Source of the DNA: Anoxybacteroides tepidamans
GTDB lineage: Bacteria > Bacillota > Bacilli > Bacillales > Anoxybacillaceae
Length of the DNA: 64,000 nt
Direction: 5' to 3'
NCBI RefSeq assembly: GCF_014201465.1
Contig: NZ_JACHEP010000002.1
Coordinates: forward strand, 310,001 to 374,000
In this document: piece by piece, positions 8,902-20,985 of the stretch
Numbering within the stretch: position 1 is the stretch's first letter
Layout: every line of letters starts with the position of its first letter
Notes under the pieces: generated by a model
What the model saw: only the letters and a program-made list of their open reading frames with translations
The model's database searches: none
What the model was told of the DNA's origin: nothing
Made by a program: the position numbers and the translations under genes

Positions 8902-8924
8902 CACGCTAGCTATCGTTTTTTTTT
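8896..8924 (+). terminator. Terminator after the DUF1885-like gene
   Basis: ACGATAGC and GCTATCGT pair, followed by a run of T. The hairpin includes the stop codon. Confidence 0.8.
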
Positions 8925-8926
8925 AC

Positions 8927-9166
8927 TTAAAATGCTTCCCAAACAAAATGCTGACAGCTGAAATACACAGCTGCCGTAACCAATGTTGTCAAAAGCGCTT
9001 TCTTCGTCCGCAATCCTATTTTCCGCGCCAACAAAAAAGCAAGATACAAAAATATGCAAAGTAGCATGCCACGGAACACCGGACGATCGCGACCGGACAG
9101 CCATTCAATAAGCGAAAAACTGCTCCAAATCATCATCTGCAGCAAAAAAACGACATATTCCTTCAT
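8927..9166 (-). CDS. Small membrane protein, unknown
   Basis: A 79-residue protein with about three hydrophobic segments (residues 4-22, 32-48 and 55-72). I do not recognise a family. GGGGATTGTCCG lies before the ATG, so the ribosome site is moderate. It is a monocistronic gene between the DUF1885-like gene and the pdh operon. Confidence 0.5.
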   Translation of the reverse strand: MKEYVVFLLQMMIWSSFSLIEWLSGRDRPVFRGMLLCIFLYLAFLLARKIGLRTKKALLTTLVTAAVYFSCQHFVWEAF

Positions 9167-9237
9167 CGGACAATCCCCTTTTTCCTTTTACCATAACAAT
9201 ATGAGTGAACTGGACAAAATAGTCACAAATAAATGAA

Positions 9238-9272
9238 CAAAGGACATCCCGTTTACCGAGATGTCCTTTTGT
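9238..9272 (-). terminator. pdh operon terminator
   Basis: AAAAGGACATC and GATGTCCTTT form a hairpin just after the lpdA stop; it closes the pdhABCD operon. Confidence 0.8.
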
Positions 9273-9276
9273 GTCA

Positions 9277-10686
9277 TTATTTTATAATATGAATCGGGCT
9301 ACCAAGAACTGCTTCCGCTGTTTCCATCGCAATTTCCCCTAATGTCGGATGAGCATGGATCGTCATCGCGATATCTTCAGCGGTCATGCCTGCTTCGATC
9401 GCAAGGCCGAGTTCGGCGATCATATCCGACGCGTTCGGACCGACAATTTGCGCTCCGATAATCACGCCGTCGTCTTTGCGCACAACGAGCTTCATAAAGC
9501 CTTCCGCATCGTTCAACGCAAGCGCACGGCCGTTTGCCGCAAACGGGAATTTCGCCGTTGTTACGTCAATGCCTTCGTCTTTTGCTTGTTTTTCAAAATA
9601 ACCGACAGATGCGCACTCAGGGTCAGAGAACACAACTGCTGGAATCGCTAAATAATCGATTTCAGACGGATGCCCTGCAATTGCCTCTGCGGCAATTTTT
9701 CCTTCATACGATGCTTTATGCGCAAGCGGCGGACCAGCAACGATATCGCCAATTGCATAAATGTTCAGTACGCTCGTACGGCATTGTTTGTCGATTTCGA
9801 TTAACCCACGCTCCGTCATTTTAATGCCCATTTGTTCGAGTCCTAGTTCATCTGTGTTTGGACGGCGACCGACCGTTACAAGCACGTACTCTGCGTCGAT
9901 CGTTTTCGTTTCCCCATTCACTTCAAACGTCACCGTTACACCGTCTTCACGTTCCTCGACACCTTTAGCTAACGCATTCGTAAAAATGTCGACACCTTTT
10001 TTCTTTAAGCGGCGTTTGACGACTGCACTCATTTGTTTTTCAAAACCGGATAAAATTTCATCTGCGCCTTCAAGAATCGTGATTTTTGTGCCAAAGTTCG
10101 CATACGCTGTACCTAATTCTGTTCCGATGTATCCGCCGCCGATGACGATCATCGATTTCGGAATTTCAGGTAAATTCAACGCCCCTGTTGAGTCGAGAAC
10201 GCGTTTTGAAAATTTGAACGCTGGCAGTTCAATCGGGCGAGAACCAGTGGCGATAATCGCGTTTTTGAATTTATACGTTTGCGCACTGTTTTCTGTCATG
10301 ACGCGCACCGTATTCGCGTCGACAAAATAGGCTTCGCCGCGGACGATCTCCACTTTATTTCCTTTTAAAAGCCCTTCGACGCCGCCTGTTAATTTTTTCA
10401 CGACGCTCGCTTTCCACTCTTGCACTTTGGCAAAATCAACCGTCACGTTTTCTGCTTTAATGCCTATCTCTTCGGAATGTGTTGCCACTTCATAGCGATG
10501 ACCAGCTGAAATTAACGCTTTCGACGGGATACATCCAACGTTTAAGCAAACACCGCCAAGGTTTCCTTTTTCGACAATCGTTACTTTTTGGCCCAATTGC
10601 GCGGCGCGGATCGCCGCTACATACCCGCCTGGCCCTGCGCCAACGACAAGAGTTTCCGTTTCAATTGCAAAATCGCCGACTACCAT
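9277..10686 (-). CDS. pdhD: Dihydrolipoyl dehydrogenase (E3)
   Basis: E3 reoxidises dihydrolipoamide on E2 and passes electrons to NAD. The 469-residue protein has the FAD motif [10 protein letters not shown], the redox disulfide [15 protein letters not shown], the NAD motif [10 protein letters not shown] and the C-terminal base motif HAHPTLGE. Length equals that of the B. stearothermophilus enzyme. It is the last gene of pdhABCD, 4 bases after pdhC, and GGAGG precedes the ATG. Confidence 0.97.
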   Translation of the reverse strand: MVVGDFAIETETLVVGAGPGGYVAAIRAAQLGQKVTIVEKGNLGGVCLNVGCIPSKALISAGHRYEVATHSEEIGIKAENVTVDFAKVQEWKASVVKKLTGGVEGLLKGNKVEIVRGEAYFVDANTVRVMTENSAQTYKFKNAIIATGSRPIELPAFKFSKRVLDSTGALNLPEIPKSMIVIGGGYIGTELGTAYANFGTKITILEGADEILSGFEKQMSAVVKRRLKKKGVDIFTNALAKGVEEREDGVTVTFEVNGETKTIDAEYVLVTVGRRPNTDELGLEQMGIKMTERGLIEIDKQCRTSVLNIYAIGDIVAGPPLAHKASYEGKIAAEAIAGHPSEIDYLAIPAVVFSDPECASVGYFEKQAKDEGIDVTTAKFPFAANGRALALNDAEGFMKLVVRKDDGVIIGAQIVGPNASDMIAELGLAIEAGMTAEDIAMTIHAHPTLGEIAMETAEAVLGSPIHIIK

Positions 10687-10690
10687 TGTT

Positions 10691-12058
<1,368 letters not shown>

Positions 12059-13036
12059 TTAAAAATTCATTACTTTTTTCGCTGCTTCGATGACATCTTT
12101 AAAGTTTGGTAACCAAACAGGTTCTGCTTGTGAGAACGGATAAACTGTATCCGGTGCTGCCACGCGCAACACTGGCGCTTCTAGGCTAAGAATCGCCCGT
12201 TCATTAATTTCTGCCACAACGTTTGCCGCAATACCTGCTTGCTTTTGCGCTTCTTGCACAACGATCGCACGGCCTGTTTTTTCAACAGAACCGATAATCG
12301 TTTCGATATCGAGCGGTTGAACGGTACGCAAATCAACGACTTCCGCAGAAATTCCTTCTTTTTCAAGCTCGGCCGCCGCTTTTAATGACTCGTGCACCAT
12401 CGCTCCGTACGTAATGATGGATACGTCTTTTCCTTCGCGCTTAATGTCCGCTTTGCCAATTGGAATTGTGTATTCCCCTTCCGGCACTTCTTGACGGAAT
12501 GAGCGATACAGTTTCATATGCTCTAAGAAAATAACCGGATCATTGTCGCGAATCGCCGAAATGAGCAACCCTTTTGCATCGTACGGCGTAGAAGGAATAA
12601 CGACTTTTAATCCCGGTTGCTGCGCCACCAATCCTTCTAAGCTATCCGCATGCAATTCTGGCGTATGAACGCCGCCGCCGAAAGGAGAACGAATCGTAAT
12701 CGGCGCATGGTAGCGTCCTCCGGAACGATAGCGCATACGTGCCATTTGTCCCGAAATGGAATCCATCACTTCGTATACGAAACCGAAAAATTGAATTTCA
12801 GGAACCGGACGGAATCCTTGCAGCGCAAGCCCAATCGCAAGACCTCCGATTCCAGACTCTGCTAGCGGCGTATCAAATACACGATCTTCGCCAAATTCCG
12901 CTTGCAATCCTTCTGTCGCACGGAATACGCCGCCGTTTACCCCAACGTCTTCCCCAAACACTAACACGTTTGGATCGTTTTTCAATTCGATGCGCAATGC
13001 ATCCGTGATTGCTTGAATCATTGTCATTTGCGCCAT
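12059..13036 (-). CDS. pdhB: Pyruvate dehydrogenase E1 beta subunit
   Basis: Together with PdhA this subunit forms the thiamine-diphosphate-dependent E1 that decarboxylates pyruvate and acetylates the E2 lipoyl group. The 325 residues include [15 protein letters not shown] and [15 protein letters not shown], near identical in style to the B. stearothermophilus chain. It follows pdhA with a 3-base gap, so translation is probably coupled. Confidence 0.96.
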   Translation of the reverse strand: MAQMTMIQAITDALRIELKNDPNVLVFGEDVGVNGGVFRATEGLQAEFGEDRVFDTPLAESGIGGLAIGLALQGFRPVPEIQFFGFVYEVMDSISGQMARMRYRSGGRYHAPITIRSPFGGGVHTPELHADSLEGLVAQQPGLKVVIPSTPYDAKGLLISAIRDNDPVIFLEHMKLYRSFRQEVPEGEYTIPIGKADIKREGKDVSIITYGAMVHESLKAAAELEKEGISAEVVDLRTVQPLDIETIIGSVEKTGRAIVVQEAQKQAGIAANVVAEINERAILSLEAPVLRVAAPDTVYPFSQAEPVWLPNFKDVIEAAKKVMNF

Positions 13037-13039
13037 AGC

Positions 13040-14197
<1,158 letters not shown>

Positions 14198-14351
14198 TCA
14201 GCGCTACATACAGCATTAATTTACCCAAATTTCATCATAAACAGACAACTTTCGTCGATCGCCATACCCCACAATGGAAATAGATAGCAAATAATTAAAC
14301 TGTATCAATAATTTCAAAAAATAAATTAGTACAATTGTTACATTCATTTTA

Positions 14352-14380
14352 AGTTTACACCTTCTGCTATAGAACGTCAA
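14352..14380 (-). promoter_or_regulatory. Candidate pdhA promoter
   Basis: TTGACG (14375-14380) and TAAACT (14352-14357) on the minus strand are 17 bases apart, about 200 bases before pdhA. The long leader is AT-rich, and no riboswitch was recognised in it. Confidence 0.5.
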
Positions 14381-14576
14381 TTACTTTGACCTTCCTAAAT
14401 TACACTATTTATATATTTTTAAAATAAAAAAATCTGTTGTAGTATATATTTAAATCTGTACTATAGTACTATTCATTCTGCTCATTTACATATGAAAAAA
14501 AGAGGCTGGCTCTAAAGGTGACCGGCTCTTAAACGGGACACAACATAGCTATTTCATGCGTATATATAACGATAAA
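14381..14576. other. AT-rich gap between ykyA and the pdhA promoter
   Basis: No gene is seen. It holds a 12-bp perfect palindrome GTACTATAGTAC at about 14458-14469 and a GAGGCTGGCTC/ACCGGCTC partial repeat near 14500-14530. I cannot assign a function to either. Confidence 0.4.
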
Positions 14577-14604
14577 AAAAGATGTCCCGTCACTTGGGAC
14601 ATCC
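14577..14604 (-). terminator. ykyA terminator
   Basis: GATGTCCC and GGGACATC pair around AAGTGAC, followed by seven T on the minus strand. Confidence 0.8.
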
Positions 14605-15216
14605 TCATTTAAATAATCGTTTTTTCTCTTGATTGTACTGTTCTGTATAGTCGTTAAACCGCTCGTTGGCAGCTATCATTTCTCGATAGACGTCATTAAT
14701 TTTATCCGTCTGTGCTTGCAATTGCTTTAGCGTCACATTTTCATTTTCAAAAAGACGATATAATTCCTTTTCTAATGTTAATGCCATATCATAATGAACA
14801 TACACCTCTTCATATGCGGCATAGCGTCTTTCCATCACGCGAATCAAATGAAACACGCGTTGTTTGCTGGCTTGATCGCGCAAATGAGAAGCGTGTTCTT
14901 TTACAATTTGCAGTTTCTCTTTTGCTCTCTTCATGTTTTGGTGCTCAGCTTCGATTTGGTTTCTTCTTTTTCCGATGATCATTTGCGCCTTTTTTGACAA
15001 TTGCGCGACTTTTGCAAATTGTTTCATTCCGACAGACATGATTTCGTTGTAAAGGGTTGTTTGCTCGCGTTCTAAACGGACAAGAGCTGCTTGCTGCTTG
15101 GCCATGTTGCGTTCATATTTTGCGATTTGTTCAAACGCATCCATCATTTCTTTTTCAGGCGCCGTCATGCTGCAAGCTTGTAGTAAAATAACAATAAGCA
15201 TAAGCACTGCTTTCAA
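14605..15216 (-). CDS. ykyA: YkyA-type cell-wall-binding lipoprotein
   Basis: A 203-residue secreted lipoprotein with a short signal peptide and a lipobox ending LLQAC (Cys at about 15). The rest is a long helical coiled coil rich in Lys, Gln and Glu, as in the YkyA family (PF10368). The start is a TTG preceded by GGAAGGG. As in B. subtilis it lies between pdhA and def. The exact function is unknown. Confidence 0.85.
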   Translation of the reverse strand: MKAVLMLIVILLQACSMTAPEKEMMDAFEQIAKYERNMAKQQAALVRLEREQTTLYNEIMSVGMKQFAKVAQLSKKAQMIIGKRRNQIEAEHQNMKRAKEKLQIVKEHASHLRDQASKQRVFHLIRVMERRYAAYEEVYVHYDMALTLEKELYRLFENENVTLKQLQAQTDKINDVYREMIAANERFNDYTEQYNQEKKRLFK

Positions 15217-15311
15217 CGCCCATTCCCTTCCTTCTATGAAATTTTATGTGCGCGGTTTACGCCAAACGGAAACGTTTGATAGACTTATCATGTATAAAGG
15301 AGTGAAAAACG

Positions 15312-15866
15312 ATGATTACGATGAAAGATATCATTAAAGAAGGGCACCCGACATTGCGAAAAATCGCTGAAGCAGTCCCTCTTCCTGCCGCTGAAGAAGA
15401 CAAGGAAATTTTGCGAAACTTGCTTGAATACGTGAAAATGAGCCAAGACCCAGACTTAGCCGCAAAATATGGACTGCGACCGGGAATTGGATTAGCAGCG
15501 CCGCAAATTAACGTTTCAAAACGAATGATTGCCGTTCATGTACAAGATGAAAAAGGAACGTTGTATAGTTATGCGCTGTTCAATCCAAAAATCACAAGCC
15601 ATTCTGTTCAAATGTGCTATTTAACAAGCGGAGAAGGGTGTTTATCCGTTGACCGCGATGTTCCTGGCTACGTTCCACGCTATGCGCGGATTACTGTGAC
15701 AGGTACGACTCTTGAAGGGGACCACGTCACCCTTCGTTTAAAAGGGTTGCCGGCGATCGTGTTTCAACATGAGATTGATCATTTAAACGGCATTATGTTT
15801 TACGATCACATCGACCAAGAAAACCCTTTTAAAGTTCCTGAAAACGCAATCCCGATTGAGCGATGA
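15312..15866 (+). CDS. def: Peptide deformylase
   Basis: This enzyme removes the formyl group from nascent N-terminal methionine. The 184-residue sequence has all three motifs: GIGLAAPQ, EGCLS (metal cysteine) and HEIDH (two metal histidines and the catalytic glutamate). The insertion DPDLAAKYGLRPG is typical of the type 2 enzymes of Gram-positives (B. subtilis DefB). AAAGGAG precedes the ATG. Confidence 0.95.
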   Translation: MITMKDIIKEGHPTLRKIAEAVPLPAAEEDKEILRNLLEYVKMSQDPDLAAKYGLRPGIGLAAPQINVSKRMIAVHVQDEKGTLYSYALFNPKITSHSVQMCYLTSGEGCLSVDRDVPGYVPRYARITVTGTTLEGDHVTLRLKGLPAIVFQHEIDHLNGIMFYDHIDQENPFKVPENAIPIER

Positions 15867-15868
15867 TA

Positions 15869-15900
15869 GAAAAAGAAGGGCGGATGTGCCCTTCTTTATT
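15869..15900. terminator. Terminator shared by def and ykrA
   Basis: AAGAAGGGC and GCCCTTCTT pair around a short loop, with T-rich tails on both sides of two convergent genes. Confidence 0.8.
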
Positions 15901-16672
15901 TAATTAATTCCAACTGCATTAATCCGTATAAAATCCCTTCTTCATCGACCCGCTTTGTTACAAGGTCCGCTACCTTTTTCACTTCTTCTTTTGCATTGCC
16001 CATTGCTACTCCCGTGCCGACAAACTGCAACATTTCCATATCGTTTAATCCGTCGCCAAACGCGTATACGTCTTCTTTTGCAATTCCAATTCGTTCAATC
16101 AGCTTACGAATTCCTTCGGCTTTCGAACCGCCAGACGGCAGCACATCCGTTGACACGCTATGCCAGCGAACAAAATGAAACTCCGGATATGCGTTCACAT
16201 ATGCCTGCTCTTCTTCCGGTTTACAAAACAACAGCGCTTGATAAATATCGCGATTTTCATAATAAAGCGGATCAACGGGAGGGTGAGAAAATTTTAAGCT
16301 TCCCATGCTCACATGAATGTATGGATGATCTTCCACGCTTGCTCGCATGTCTTCTGCATCCATAAAAATAAGCGGATGCCCATTTTCATGAGCGTATTCC
16401 TTCAATTCGTGCAATTTGTGGCGATGTAAAGGATTTTTATCAATCACGTGTCCTTCAAAAACGACATACTGGCCGTTAAAACTAACAAAGGAATGAATTC
16501 CTAATTTCTCCCTTAAGTCCGCAAACATAAATGGAGCTCTTCCTGTGGCAATCGCCACATATATACCAGATGCTTTTAACGCTTCGATCGCACTAACGGC
16601 CGATGGCGGCAGCTCTTTATTTTCATCCAATAGCGTCCCATCGATGTCAAAAAACACAATCTTTTTACCCAT
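15896..16672 (-). CDS. ykrA: Cof-type HAD phosphatase YkrA
   Basis: A 258-residue haloacid-dehalogenase-fold sugar or cofactor phosphatase. Motif I is FFDIDGTLLDE at the N-terminus, motif II is ATGRAP, motif III contains the lysine in GGSKAEGI, and motif IV is GDGLNDMEML. The C2-type cap lies between. Its position beside def matches ykrA of B. subtilis. The physiological substrate cannot be told from sequence. Confidence 0.9.
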   Translation of the reverse strand: MGKKIVFFDIDGTLLDENKELPPSAVSAIEALKASGIYVAIATGRAPFMFADLREKLGIHSFVSFNGQYVVFEGHVIDKNPLHRHKLHELKEYAHENGHPLIFMDAEDMRASVEDHPYIHVSMGSLKFSHPPVDPLYYENRDIYQALLFCKPEEEQAYVNAYPEFHFVRWHSVSTDVLPSGGSKAEGIRKLIERIGIAKEDVYAFGDGLNDMEMLQFVGTGVAMGNAKEEVKKVADLVTKRVDEEGILYGLMQLELIK

Positions 16673-16761
16673 AATTTCTCACCTTATATAATAAAAATCA
16701 TTGCTTCATCATTACGTTAATGGAAAAAAGAAGAAATGTCAATTAAGAAAAGCTGAGACGT

Positions 16762-16954
16762 GTATATATTAGATGCAATTTGGAACTTCAACGTCTTCGT
16801 CTTTTATGGAGTAGCCGGTATTTTTCGGCTGTTCGGTCCTCTGTCACGCGAAGGCGTGACGGAGAAGTCACAGACTTGCCTCCGACAGTCGAAAAAATAG
16901 GGAGTCTGCTTTTTCGCCAGCCATAAGTTAAACCTCCCAGTTGTATTTATATAA
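16762..16954 (-). repeat. Family B structured repeat, copy B1 (short form)
   Basis: Read on the minus strand the element starts TAAATACAACTGGGAGGTTT and ends with the inverted-type terminus whose complement is ATGCAATTTGGAACTT. It encodes an 18-codon frame (ATG at 16924) with a GGGAGG site. Compared with copies B2-B4 it lacks the long central arm (the CAGACAAATG/CATTTGTCTG hairpin) but keeps GTCACGC/GCGTGAC. Confidence 0.7.
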
Positions 16955-17043
16955 AAAATCAAAATTCTTGCCATTTAGAAAAGCCATTCCAGCTTTCCCC
17001 ATGAAAAACAAGCCTTCATATTCATATACTAAAAATGAGGACA

Positions 17044-17071
17044 TTTACTTTCGACAAGAAATGAGTACAAT
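17044..17071 (+). promoter_or_regulatory. Promoter of the small basic peptide gene
   Basis: TTTACT (17044-17049) and TACAAT (17066-17071) are 16 bases apart, 22 bases before the start codon of the peptide gene. Confidence 0.5.
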
Positions 17072-17093
17072 AAGAAGTAGGGAGTGATGAGAG

Positions 17094-17165
17094 ATGTTGA
17101 AAAAACTCAAGAAAAAGTTGCTCCAACAATGGAAAGATTTGCTCCGCAAAAAATCCATCGCTTAG
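17094..17165 (+). CDS. 23-residue strongly basic amphipathic peptide
   Basis: The frame starts MLKKLKKKLLQQWKDLLRKK. It has a ribosome site (AGGGAG, 8 bases upstream), its own candidate promoter and a terminator, so it is a complete miniature gene. Lys/Arg and Leu alternate as in an amphipathic membrane-binding helix, with about +8 net charge. I do not recognise a family. A type I toxin-like or membrane-active peptide is possible, but this is inference. Confidence 0.55.
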   Translation: MLKKLKKKLLQQWKDLLRKKSIA

Positions 17166-17169
17166 CCTT

Positions 17170-17199
17170 GTAGCCCTTCTCAACAAGAAGGGCTTCTTT
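17170..17199 (+). terminator. Terminator of the small basic peptide gene
   Basis: AGCCCTTCT and AGAAGGGCT pair around CAACA, followed by TCTTTT. Confidence 0.8.
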
Positions 17200-17377
17200 T
17201 AAAAGAGCCCATGAATGAAAGTATTTCATTTCGTCAAAGATGATAAAAGCCTTTTGGATCGTTTTTCATTTAAGATTAAGCGTATAGATACGGGAATAAA
17301 AAACATGAAAATCATCTACATTTTATATATAATGAAAAGGTTAAGGAAATTATCGGTCAGTAAGGAGAGATTTTGCA

Positions 17378-17587
17378 ATGATTTTTAAAGTGTTTTATCA
17401 AGAAAATCCGGATGAAGTGCCTGTGAGAGAAAAAACGAAAACGTTGTATATCGAAGCGGAATCAGAGCGCGACGTACGCCAAAAATTGAAAAATCACACG
17501 ATCAACATCGAGTACATTCAGCCGCTTGAAGGTACTCATTTAGAATATGAAAAACAAAGCCCAAATTTTAACGTATTGGAGATTTAG
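17378..17587 (+). CDS. rpoY: RNA polymerase epsilon subunit
   Basis: A 69-residue protein matching the epsilon subunit of Firmicute RNA polymerase (YkzG, DUF1447), starting [20 protein letters not shown]. It binds the polymerase core near the secondary channel. It lies 3 bases before rnjA, the conserved arrangement. AAGGAG precedes the ATG. Confidence 0.92.
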   Translation: MIFKVFYQENPDEVPVREKTKTLYIEAESERDVRQKLKNHTINIEYIQPLEGTHLEYEKQSPNFNVLEI

Positions 17588-17590
17588 ACC

Positions 17591-19258
17591 ATGAAGTTCT
17601 TAAAAGAAAACCAAGTTGGCGTATTTGCTCTCGGCGGATTAGGAGAGATCGGGAAAAATACATATGGCGTACAATTTCAGGACGAAATTATTGTCATCGA
17701 TGCAGGGATTAAATTTCCTGAAGAGGAATTACTCGGAATTGATTACGTTATTCCTGATTACAGTTATTTAGTAAAAAACGCAGAGAAAATTAAAGGATTA
17801 TTTATCACTCACGGGCATGAAGACCATATTGGCGGCATTCCATATTTGCTTCGTCAAGTGAACGTTCCGATTTACGGAGGAAAGCTTGCCTTAGGGCTTA
17901 TTCGCAACAAATTAGAAGAGCACGGACTATTAAGCCAAACAAAGCTCATTGAAATTAAAGAAGATGATATCATCCGCTTTCAAAAGACAGCGGTCACGTT
18001 TTTCCGTACGACCCACAGCATTCCGGATAGCTATGGAATTGTTGTGAAAACTCCTGCCGGGCAAATCGTGCATACAGGAGATTTTAAGTTTGACTTTACT
18101 CCTGTAGGAGAGCCGGCTAATTTAACGAAAATGGCGGAGATCGGAAAAGAAGGCGTTCTATGCTTATTGTCAGACAGCACAAACAGCGAAATTCCGCATT
18201 TTACGATGTCGGAGCGTCGCGTCGGTGAAAGCATCCACGATATTTTCCGCAAAGTCCAAGGACGAATTATTTTTGCAACATTTGCTTCAAATATTCATCG
18301 CTTGCAGCAAGTGACTGAAGCCGCTGTTCTGAACAACCGCAAAATTGCTGTGTTTGGCCGCAGCATGGAAGCAGCGATTGAAATTGGACAGCAGCTCGGC
18401 TACATTAAATGTCCGAAAGACACGTTCATTGACGCCGGACAAATCAACCGCCTTCCAGCGAATCGCGTTACGATTTTATGCACAGGAAGCCAAGGAGAGC
18501 CAATGGCGGCATTATCGCGTATCGCCAATGGCACACATCGACAAATTCAAATTATTCCAGGGGATACGGTCGTCTTCTCATCCTCCCCGATTCCTGGGAA
18601 TACAGTCAGCGTGAATCGCACGATTAACATGCTTTACCGCGCAGGAGCGGAAGTCATCCACGGTCCGCTGAACGATATCCATACGTCTGGCCACGGCGGG
18701 CAAGAAGAACAAAAATTGATGATCCGCCTCATGAAGCCAAAATATTTTATGCCGATTCACGGCGAATACCGCATGCAAAAAATGCACGCTAAACTCGCCG
18801 TCGATTGCGGAGTACCCGAAGAGAACTGCTTTATTATGGATAACGGCGAAGTGTTAGGGATAAGCGAAGAAGAAGCAGGCATTGTCGGCAAAATTCCGTC
18901 CGGCTCTGTCTATATTGACGGCAGCGGCATCGGCGATATCGGCAACATCGTGCTGCGCGACCGCCGCATTCTTTCCGAAGAAGGGCTTGTCATCGTCGTT
19001 GTCAGCATCAATATGAAAGAATTTAAAATTGCCGCAGGACCTGATATTATTTCCCGCGGATTCGTCTATATGCGCGAATCAGGTGATTTAATTAGCGACG
19101 CCCAAGCGTTAATTACAAAACATCTCGAAAAAGTGCTCGAGCGCAAAACGAACCAATGGTCAGAAATTAAAAATGAAATTACAGACACCCTTGCACCGTT
19201 TTTGTATGAAAAAACAAAACGAAAACCGATGATCTTACCGATTATTATGGAAATTTAA
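17591..19258 (+). CDS. rnjA: Ribonuclease J1
   Basis: RNase J1 is a 5'-3' exonuclease and endonuclease central to mRNA decay and rRNA maturation. At 555 residues it equals the B. subtilis length. The metallo-beta-lactamase motif HGHEDHIGG is at about residue 74, followed by the beta-CASP domain (GRSMEAA, HTSGHG) and the C-terminal dimerisation part. It is co-transcribed with rpoY. SR1P, also encoded in this window, is known to stimulate RNase J1 via GapA in B. subtilis. Confidence 0.96.
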   Translation: MKFLKENQVGVFALGGLGEIGKNTYGVQFQDEIIVIDAGIKFPEEELLGIDYVIPDYSYLVKNAEKIKGLFITHGHEDHIGGIPYLLRQVNVPIYGGKLALGLIRNKLEEHGLLSQTKLIEIKEDDIIRFQKTAVTFFRTTHSIPDSYGIVVKTPAGQIVHTGDFKFDFTPVGEPANLTKMAEIGKEGVLCLLSDSTNSEIPHFTMSERRVGESIHDIFRKVQGRIIFATFASNIHRLQQVTEAAVLNNRKIAVFGRSMEAAIEIGQQLGYIKCPKDTFIDAGQINRLPANRVTILCTGSQGEPMAALSRIANGTHRQIQIIPGDTVVFSSSPIPGNTVSVNRTINMLYRAGAEVIHGPLNDIHTSGHGGQEEQKLMIRLMKPKYFMPIHGEYRMQKMHAKLAVDCGVPEENCFIMDNGEVLGISEEEAGIVGKIPSGSVYIDGSGIGDIGNIVLRDRRILSEEGLVIVVVSINMKEFKIAAGPDIISRGFVYMRESGDLISDAQALITKHLEKVLERKTNQWSEIKNEITDTLAPFLYEKTKRKPMILPIIMEI

Positions 19259-19261
19259 AAA

Positions 19262-19387
19262 AAGCGAAGGCGCGCGTTCAACATCGGCAGGAAAGTGTTC
19301 TTCCGACGAGAAGCGCTTGCCGCTTCCACGGAGAAAGAACATTTTCCATGAGCTGCGCCTGCGATTGCTTCGCTCATGTCAGCGAAA
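19262..19387. repeat. Structured palindromic intergenic element (family C)
   Basis: A nested palindrome. The outer arms are AGCGAAGGCGC and GCGCCTGCG..GCTTCGCT, a middle pair is GGAAAGTGTTCTT with AAGAACATTTTCC, and an inner pair is AAGCG/CGCTT. It has no reading frame and lies between rnjA and the ktrC terminator. Only one copy is in this window. It is probably a member of a dispersed repeat family. Confidence 0.5.
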
Positions 19388-19453
19388 ATACTAATTCAAG
19401 TAGTGGGTACGCTGCGAGCCGAAGCTAGACAGCGATGCAAACTATCCATCAAA

Positions 19454-19484
19454 AAAAGCCGCTCATTATGGCGGCTTTTATTCA
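19454..19484. terminator. ktrC terminator
   Basis: AAAAAGCCGC and GCGGCTTTTT pair around TCATTATG just after the ktrC stop; it can work in both directions. Confidence 0.8.
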
Positions 19485-20146
19485 TTGCTCACGACTTTTG
19501 CTTCAAAGCGATCGATGTCTTCATCAGCGCCAATCACAATTAACACATCCCCTTTGCGAATAATTTCCGATGCAAGCGGAGAAACGATGACTTGGTTTCC
19601 ACGCTTAATGGCAACGATATTAATTCCATAGCGGGCGCGAATATCGAGTTCAAGCAGCGAATGTCCATCAAGGCGGTCGCTTGCTACAATTTCTACGATG
19701 CTGTGCACGTCGGAAAGCTCCAAATAATCAAGAACGTTGTTTGAAATAATGTTATGCGCGATTCTTTCCCCCATATCGCGTTCCGGATGAACAATTTGAT
19801 CGGCGCCAATCTTTTTCAACACTTTTTCATGATAATCATTTGTCGCTTTCACTGTAATATTTTGTACTCCGAGCTCTTTTAAAATCAGCGTCGTTAAAAT
19901 GCTTGCTTGAATGTTGTCGCCAATTGCCACAATGACATGATCAAAATTGCGAATGCCTAAACTTTTTAATACCGCTTCATCGGTCGAGTCGCCAACAACC
20001 GCGTGGGAAGCGATCGAAGCATATTCATTGACGCGGTCTTCATCAATGTCAATCGCCAATACTTCCATTCCTTGCTCGCTTAATGTGCGACAAATGCTAC
20101 CGCCAAAGCGGCCAAGCCCAATGACCGCAAACTGCTTCTTTTTCAC
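19478..20146 (-). CDS. ktrC: KtrC, potassium channel regulatory (RCK) subunit
   Basis: A cytoplasmic gating ring subunit for Ktr potassium uptake. The Rossmann RCK_N domain starts FAVIGLGRFGGSICRTL, with the acidic dinucleotide-binding motif EVLAIDIDEDRV, and an RCK_C domain follows from about residue 140; both bind nucleotides (ATP/ADP, and c-di-AMP in the RCK_C domain). I prefer the GTG at 20146 (MKKKQFAVIG), since GGGGGA lies 6 bases before it; an ATG at 20152 is too close to that site. The membrane partner is not in the window. Confidence 0.9.
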   Translation of the reverse strand: MKKKQFAVIGLGRFGGSICRTLSEQGMEVLAIDIDEDRVNEYASIASHAVVGDSTDEAVLKSLGIRNFDHVIVAIGDNIQASILTTLILKELGVQNITVKATNDYHEKVLKKIGADQIVHPERDMGERIAHNIISNNVLDYLELSDVHSIVEIVASDRLDGHSLLELDIRARYGINIVAIKRGNQVIVSPLASEIIRKGDVLIVIGADEDIDRFEAKVVSNE

Positions 20147-20212
20147 ATCCATTCCCCCAATACTAAGTTGGACCTGCTATACATTTCAACTGTAATATGT
20201 CAGCAAAAAAAA

Positions 20213-20434
20213 TGCAAATCCATAAGTGTTGATGATTATCCATTATTTTAATAGAAAACACACAATCATATGGCTGAACACAAGCTTTTCTGCCGTAGTC
20301 GGCAAGCGGTTCGCTATGCTTGCTGTACGCATGCCCTCCTCGAACAATGAACGCTTTAGGGAAGAGGCAGAAAAGCTAGAAATAGAGCGATGTCAACTTG
20401 TTTTTATTGGTTGATCAACGCGCCTGTGCAAATC
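20213..20434. mobile_element. Family A MITE-like element, copy A2 with target duplications
   Basis: The element is 20221-20426 (206 bp) with an 8-bp direct repeat TGCAAATC on both sides. Ends are CATAAGTGTTGATGATTATC and, on the other strand, CAGGCGCGTTGATCAACCA. The AGCTTTTCTGCC/GGCAGAAAAGCT outer stem is kept, but about 40 bp of the inner arms are missing compared with A1, A3 and A4, making this a shortened copy. Confidence 0.75.
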
Positions 20435-20475
20435 AAAAAAGGAACTAGCCTGACAGCATAGCCCCTTACGCAAAA

Positions 20476-20935
20476 CTATTCGGCTTTTTCGTTTTCCTCT
20501 AATACGCGGTTGACGCGTTTTTCTAGCATTTTCATTCCGCTTCCCCCGCTTGGAAATGGCGTAGTTTTCCTTCTGCATCAAACACATAGTAAGCAGGAAC
20601 ATACTCGTTTCCAAACGCATCCGTAATTTTATGTTCGTTATCAATTAAAATCGGCTGTGTAATGCCGTGTTCTGTTCTTCTGCTGTTTGTTTGACAAGCT
20701 CGATACTCAAGTCGTTTTCTGAACGCGGCATATGAACTGCTACTACGTTCAATTCATCTTTATAGCGGTCGCGAAACTCGTTTACTTGTGGCATCACTTC
20801 TTTGCAAAGATGGCAGCTCACCGATCAAAAATGAATGAGCGTCGGTTTTTTTCCAATTAATTCTTGTCTTGTTACTTCACCATTTAAATAAGCAGTTGCT
20901 TCGCTCAATTCAGGCATTGGTTCACGTAGTTTCAT
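20476..20935 (-). pseudogene. ykuV: Broken thiol-disulfide oxidoreductase ykuV
   Basis: Read on the minus strand the start MKLREPMPELSEATAYLNGE matches YkuV, a thioredoxin-like protein. The tryptophan codon before the active site SCHLCK is a TGA stop at 20825-20827. A frameshift near 20675-20690 and another at a shortened G run near 20543-20548 break the rest, although all segments to the normal end (EKRVNRVLEENEKAE) are readable. GGAGGG still precedes the ATG. Three lesions make a single sequencing error unlikely. It follows ykuU as in B. subtilis. Confidence 0.85.
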
Positions 20936-20985
20936 TATTTTATCCCTCCATACAATCAAAGGCCTAACATGACGTTAGACCTTCC

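Noticed and set aside
14496-14535. GGCTGGCTC/ACCGGCTC repeat as a terminator
   Set aside because: The arms pair poorly; a better terminator for ykyA lies at 14577-14604.
20825-20827. TGA in ykuV as selenocysteine
   Set aside because: The position is a conserved tryptophan, not a cysteine, and two frameshifts follow.
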